Shown here: positions 5,884-6,962 of the stretch, one piece after another
Numbering within the stretch: the first letter of the stretch is position 1
Layout: each line of letters begins with the position of its first letter
DNA from: Hyphomicrobiales bacterium
Lineage (GTDB): Bacteria; Pseudomonadota; Alphaproteobacteria; Rhizobiales; Aestuariivirgaceae
Direction of reading: 5' to 3'
NCBI GenBank assembly: GCA_027067085.1
Contig: JAMOMM010000461.1
Coordinates: 1 to 6,962 of the forward strand
Length of the DNA stretch: 6,962 bases
Program-made: the position numbers and the translations under genes
Notes under the pieces: model-generated
Seen by the model: the letters and a program-made list of their open reading frames with translations, nothing else
Database searches by the model: none
Told to the model about the DNA's origin: nothing

Positions 5884-5889
5884 TCTAAC

Positions 5890-6962
5890 ATGTTTAATTG
5901 GCGGAGTTGGAAAGTTTGGGGTGTCCCTGTCGTTGGTATGGGTGCCATATCTATGTTTGCAGCTGGTATTATTTTTTGGGGCGGGTTTAACACCGCAATG
6001 GAAGCAACAAACACGCTTAATTTTTGTATTTCCTGCCACGAAATGAAAGACACAGTTTATCAGGAATACAAAAAAACAATTCACTATCAAAACCGCACAG
6101 GCGTTCGTGCAGTTTGCTCAGATTGTCATGTGCCCAAATCTTGGATCCACAAAATGGTCCGCAAAGTAAAAGCCAGCCGTGAAGTCTACCACAAAATTAT
6201 AGGAACAATTAGCACGCCAGAAAAATTTGAAGCACACCGTCTTGAGCTTGCCACTAATGTTTGGCGCGCAATGAAAGAAACCGATAGTCGCGAATGCCGC
6301 AACTGTCATACCATCGATTCAATGAACCCAGAGTTTCAACGCCCTCGGGCACGCAAACAACATATGGCTGCCATGAAAGCGGGTCAAACTTGTATTGATT
6401 GCCACAAAGGTATCGCCCATAAAGATGTTCGCCACTTAGCCTCAGAAGAATTGTTGGCAGAACTTGAAAAACCAGATCCAGCTATTGCCTTTACCCCTAT
6501 TCCACAAACTTTTCTTGATGGAATGAAAAAAGCTGAAGCCAAAGAAGCCGCTGAAGAAAAGAAAAAACTTGCCGATTTTGCTGCAAACGAAGCAGACGTT
6601 GAGGCACGTATCAAAGATGCCGTCTCAACTGCCGTTGCCAAAGAAAAGGCCAAGCAGAAAGCCACACCATCATCTGACCAATCCACAAGTCAACCAGCAA
6701 CTTCAGAATCAAACACCGATACATCAAATATTGATTGGGCCAACGTAAAAACAACCAACGCCACATTGTTTTACCCAGGTCAAGCCAGTTTTGAATGGGT
6801 TCAAACAGGCAAAGACCATGGTGGTGCCCGCCCGTTCAACAAAACAGGCGATAAATGCTCTGACTGCCATATCAGAGAAGTAAAAGACATGGGTGCGAAA
6901 ATCGTATCTGGTAAAAAACTCGAACCAACACCAATCCCTGGCAAACGTGGCCACATTGATGT
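5890..6962 (+). CDS. nirT: NapC/NirT-type multiheme cytochrome c with C-terminal heme domain, 3' end missing
   Basis: This membrane-anchored cytochrome would take electrons from quinol and pass them to periplasmic acceptors, here probably towards NirS. There are 357 codons and no stop before the window edge. Residues 1-8 are cytoplasmic and about 9-35 form one transmembrane anchor. The NapC/NirT domain has four heme motifs: CISCH (46-50, in CISCHEM), CSDCH (76-80), CRNCH (136-140) and CIDCH (168-172, in CIDCHKGIAH). Ordinary NirT/NapC proteins end near 200 residues. Here an Ala/Lys/Glu-rich, probably helical segment (about 194-260) and a Ser/Thr-rich linker (about 261-283) follow. A new domain then begins (FYPGQASFEW, HGGARPF) with a fifth heme motif CSDCH (323-327) and PIPGKRGHIDV. 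From memory that domain resembles the ethylbenzene dehydrogenase-related heme-binding family; this part is uncertain. nirS-nirT order is known from Pseudomonas stutzeri, which supports the symbol. Confidence 0.85.
   Translation, partial: MFNWRSWKVWGVPVVGMGAISMFAAGIIFWGGFNTAMEATNTLNFCISCHEMKDTVYQEYKKTIHYQNRTGVRAVCSDCHVPKSWIHKMVRKVKASREVYHKIIGTISTPEKFEAHRLELATNVWRAMKETDSRECRNCHTIDSMNPEFQRPRARKQHMAAMKAGQTCIDCHKGIAHKDVRHLASEELLAELEKPDPAIAFTPIPQTFLDGMKKAEAKEAAEEKKKLADFAANEADVEARIKDAVSTAVAKEKAKQKATPSSDQSTSQPATSESNTDTSNIDWANVKTTNATLFYPGQASFEWVQTGKDHGGARPFNKTGDKCSDCHIREVKDMGAKIVSGKKLEPTPIPGKRGHID

Noticed and set aside
5770..6090. Minus-strand open frame of 106 codons spanning the nirS end, terminator and start of the cytochrome gene
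   Set aside because: It is antisense to the terminator and to the CISCH heme region of a well-supported gene, and its sequence shows no domain.
6384..6686. Minus-strand open frame rich in Ala and Ser
   Set aside because: It is the shadow of the Ala/Lys/Glu-rich linker of the NirT-like protein on the other strand.
1..6962. CRISPR array, transposon ends, tRNA or rRNA
   Set aside because: No regularly spaced long repeats with unique spacers, no transposase frame, and no cloverleaf or ribosomal signature were seen on either strand.

Overview
The window shows three complete genes of the beta-hydroxyaspartate cycle (BHAC) and its regulator, next to a dissimilatory nitrite reductase locus. Both ends of the window cut through a gene. 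The organism is probably a marine or aquatic alphaproteobacterium with an A+T-leaning genome. That guess rests on gene content: bhcR divergent from bhcABC is the arrangement known from Paracoccus and marine Alphaproteobacteria, and a cytochrome cd1 nitrite reductase under an FNR-type box is typical of denitrifying Proteobacteria. Species cannot be named from this sequence.

Left half (minus strand, read right to left from 2794): bhcA (aspartate-glyoxylate aminotransferase), bhcB (beta-hydroxyaspartate dehydratase) and bhcC (beta-hydroxyaspartate aldolase, cut by the left edge after 209 codons). bhcA and bhcB overlap by 4 bases and bhcB and bhcC are 13 bases apart, so this is one operon. bhcD (iminosuccinate reductase) is expected just beyond the left edge. 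Together the enzymes turn two glyoxylate into oxaloacetate: BhcA makes glycine from glyoxylate and aspartate, BhcC condenses glycine with glyoxylate, BhcB dehydrates the product to iminosuccinate, and BhcD would reduce that to aspartate.

The control region (2795-2982) lies between bhcA and the divergent IclR-family gene bhcR. It holds a good sigma70-like promoter in each direction, a 15-bp palindrome with the geometry of IclR operators, and three copies of TTTTTCATT at exact 53-bp intervals, about five helical turns apart. Both bhcA and bhcR probably use starts that a simple ATG search would misplace: a TTG with a good ribosome site for bhcA, and an internal ATG at 2983 for bhcR.

Region 3778-4073 is about 300 bases with no convincing gene. 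It holds a small hairpin, a tandem heptamer and only short open stretches.

Right half (plus strand): a perfect FNR-type box (4074-4087) sits at class II activator distance from a plausible -10 upstream of nirS. NirS is a complete but divergent periplasmic cytochrome cd1 nitrite reductase. A strong intrinsic terminator follows, then a NapC/NirT-type membrane-anchored multiheme cytochrome that runs off the right edge. It carries four N-terminal heme motifs, a long charged linker and a C-terminal domain with a fifth heme motif. This protein probably passes electrons from quinol towards NirS.

I found no tRNA, rRNA, CRISPR array or insertion sequence. The individual systems are known. The less ordinary points are the adjacency of glyoxylate assimilation and nitrite respiration, the phased repeats, the unusual NirS residues and C-terminus, and the extended NirT-like protein.
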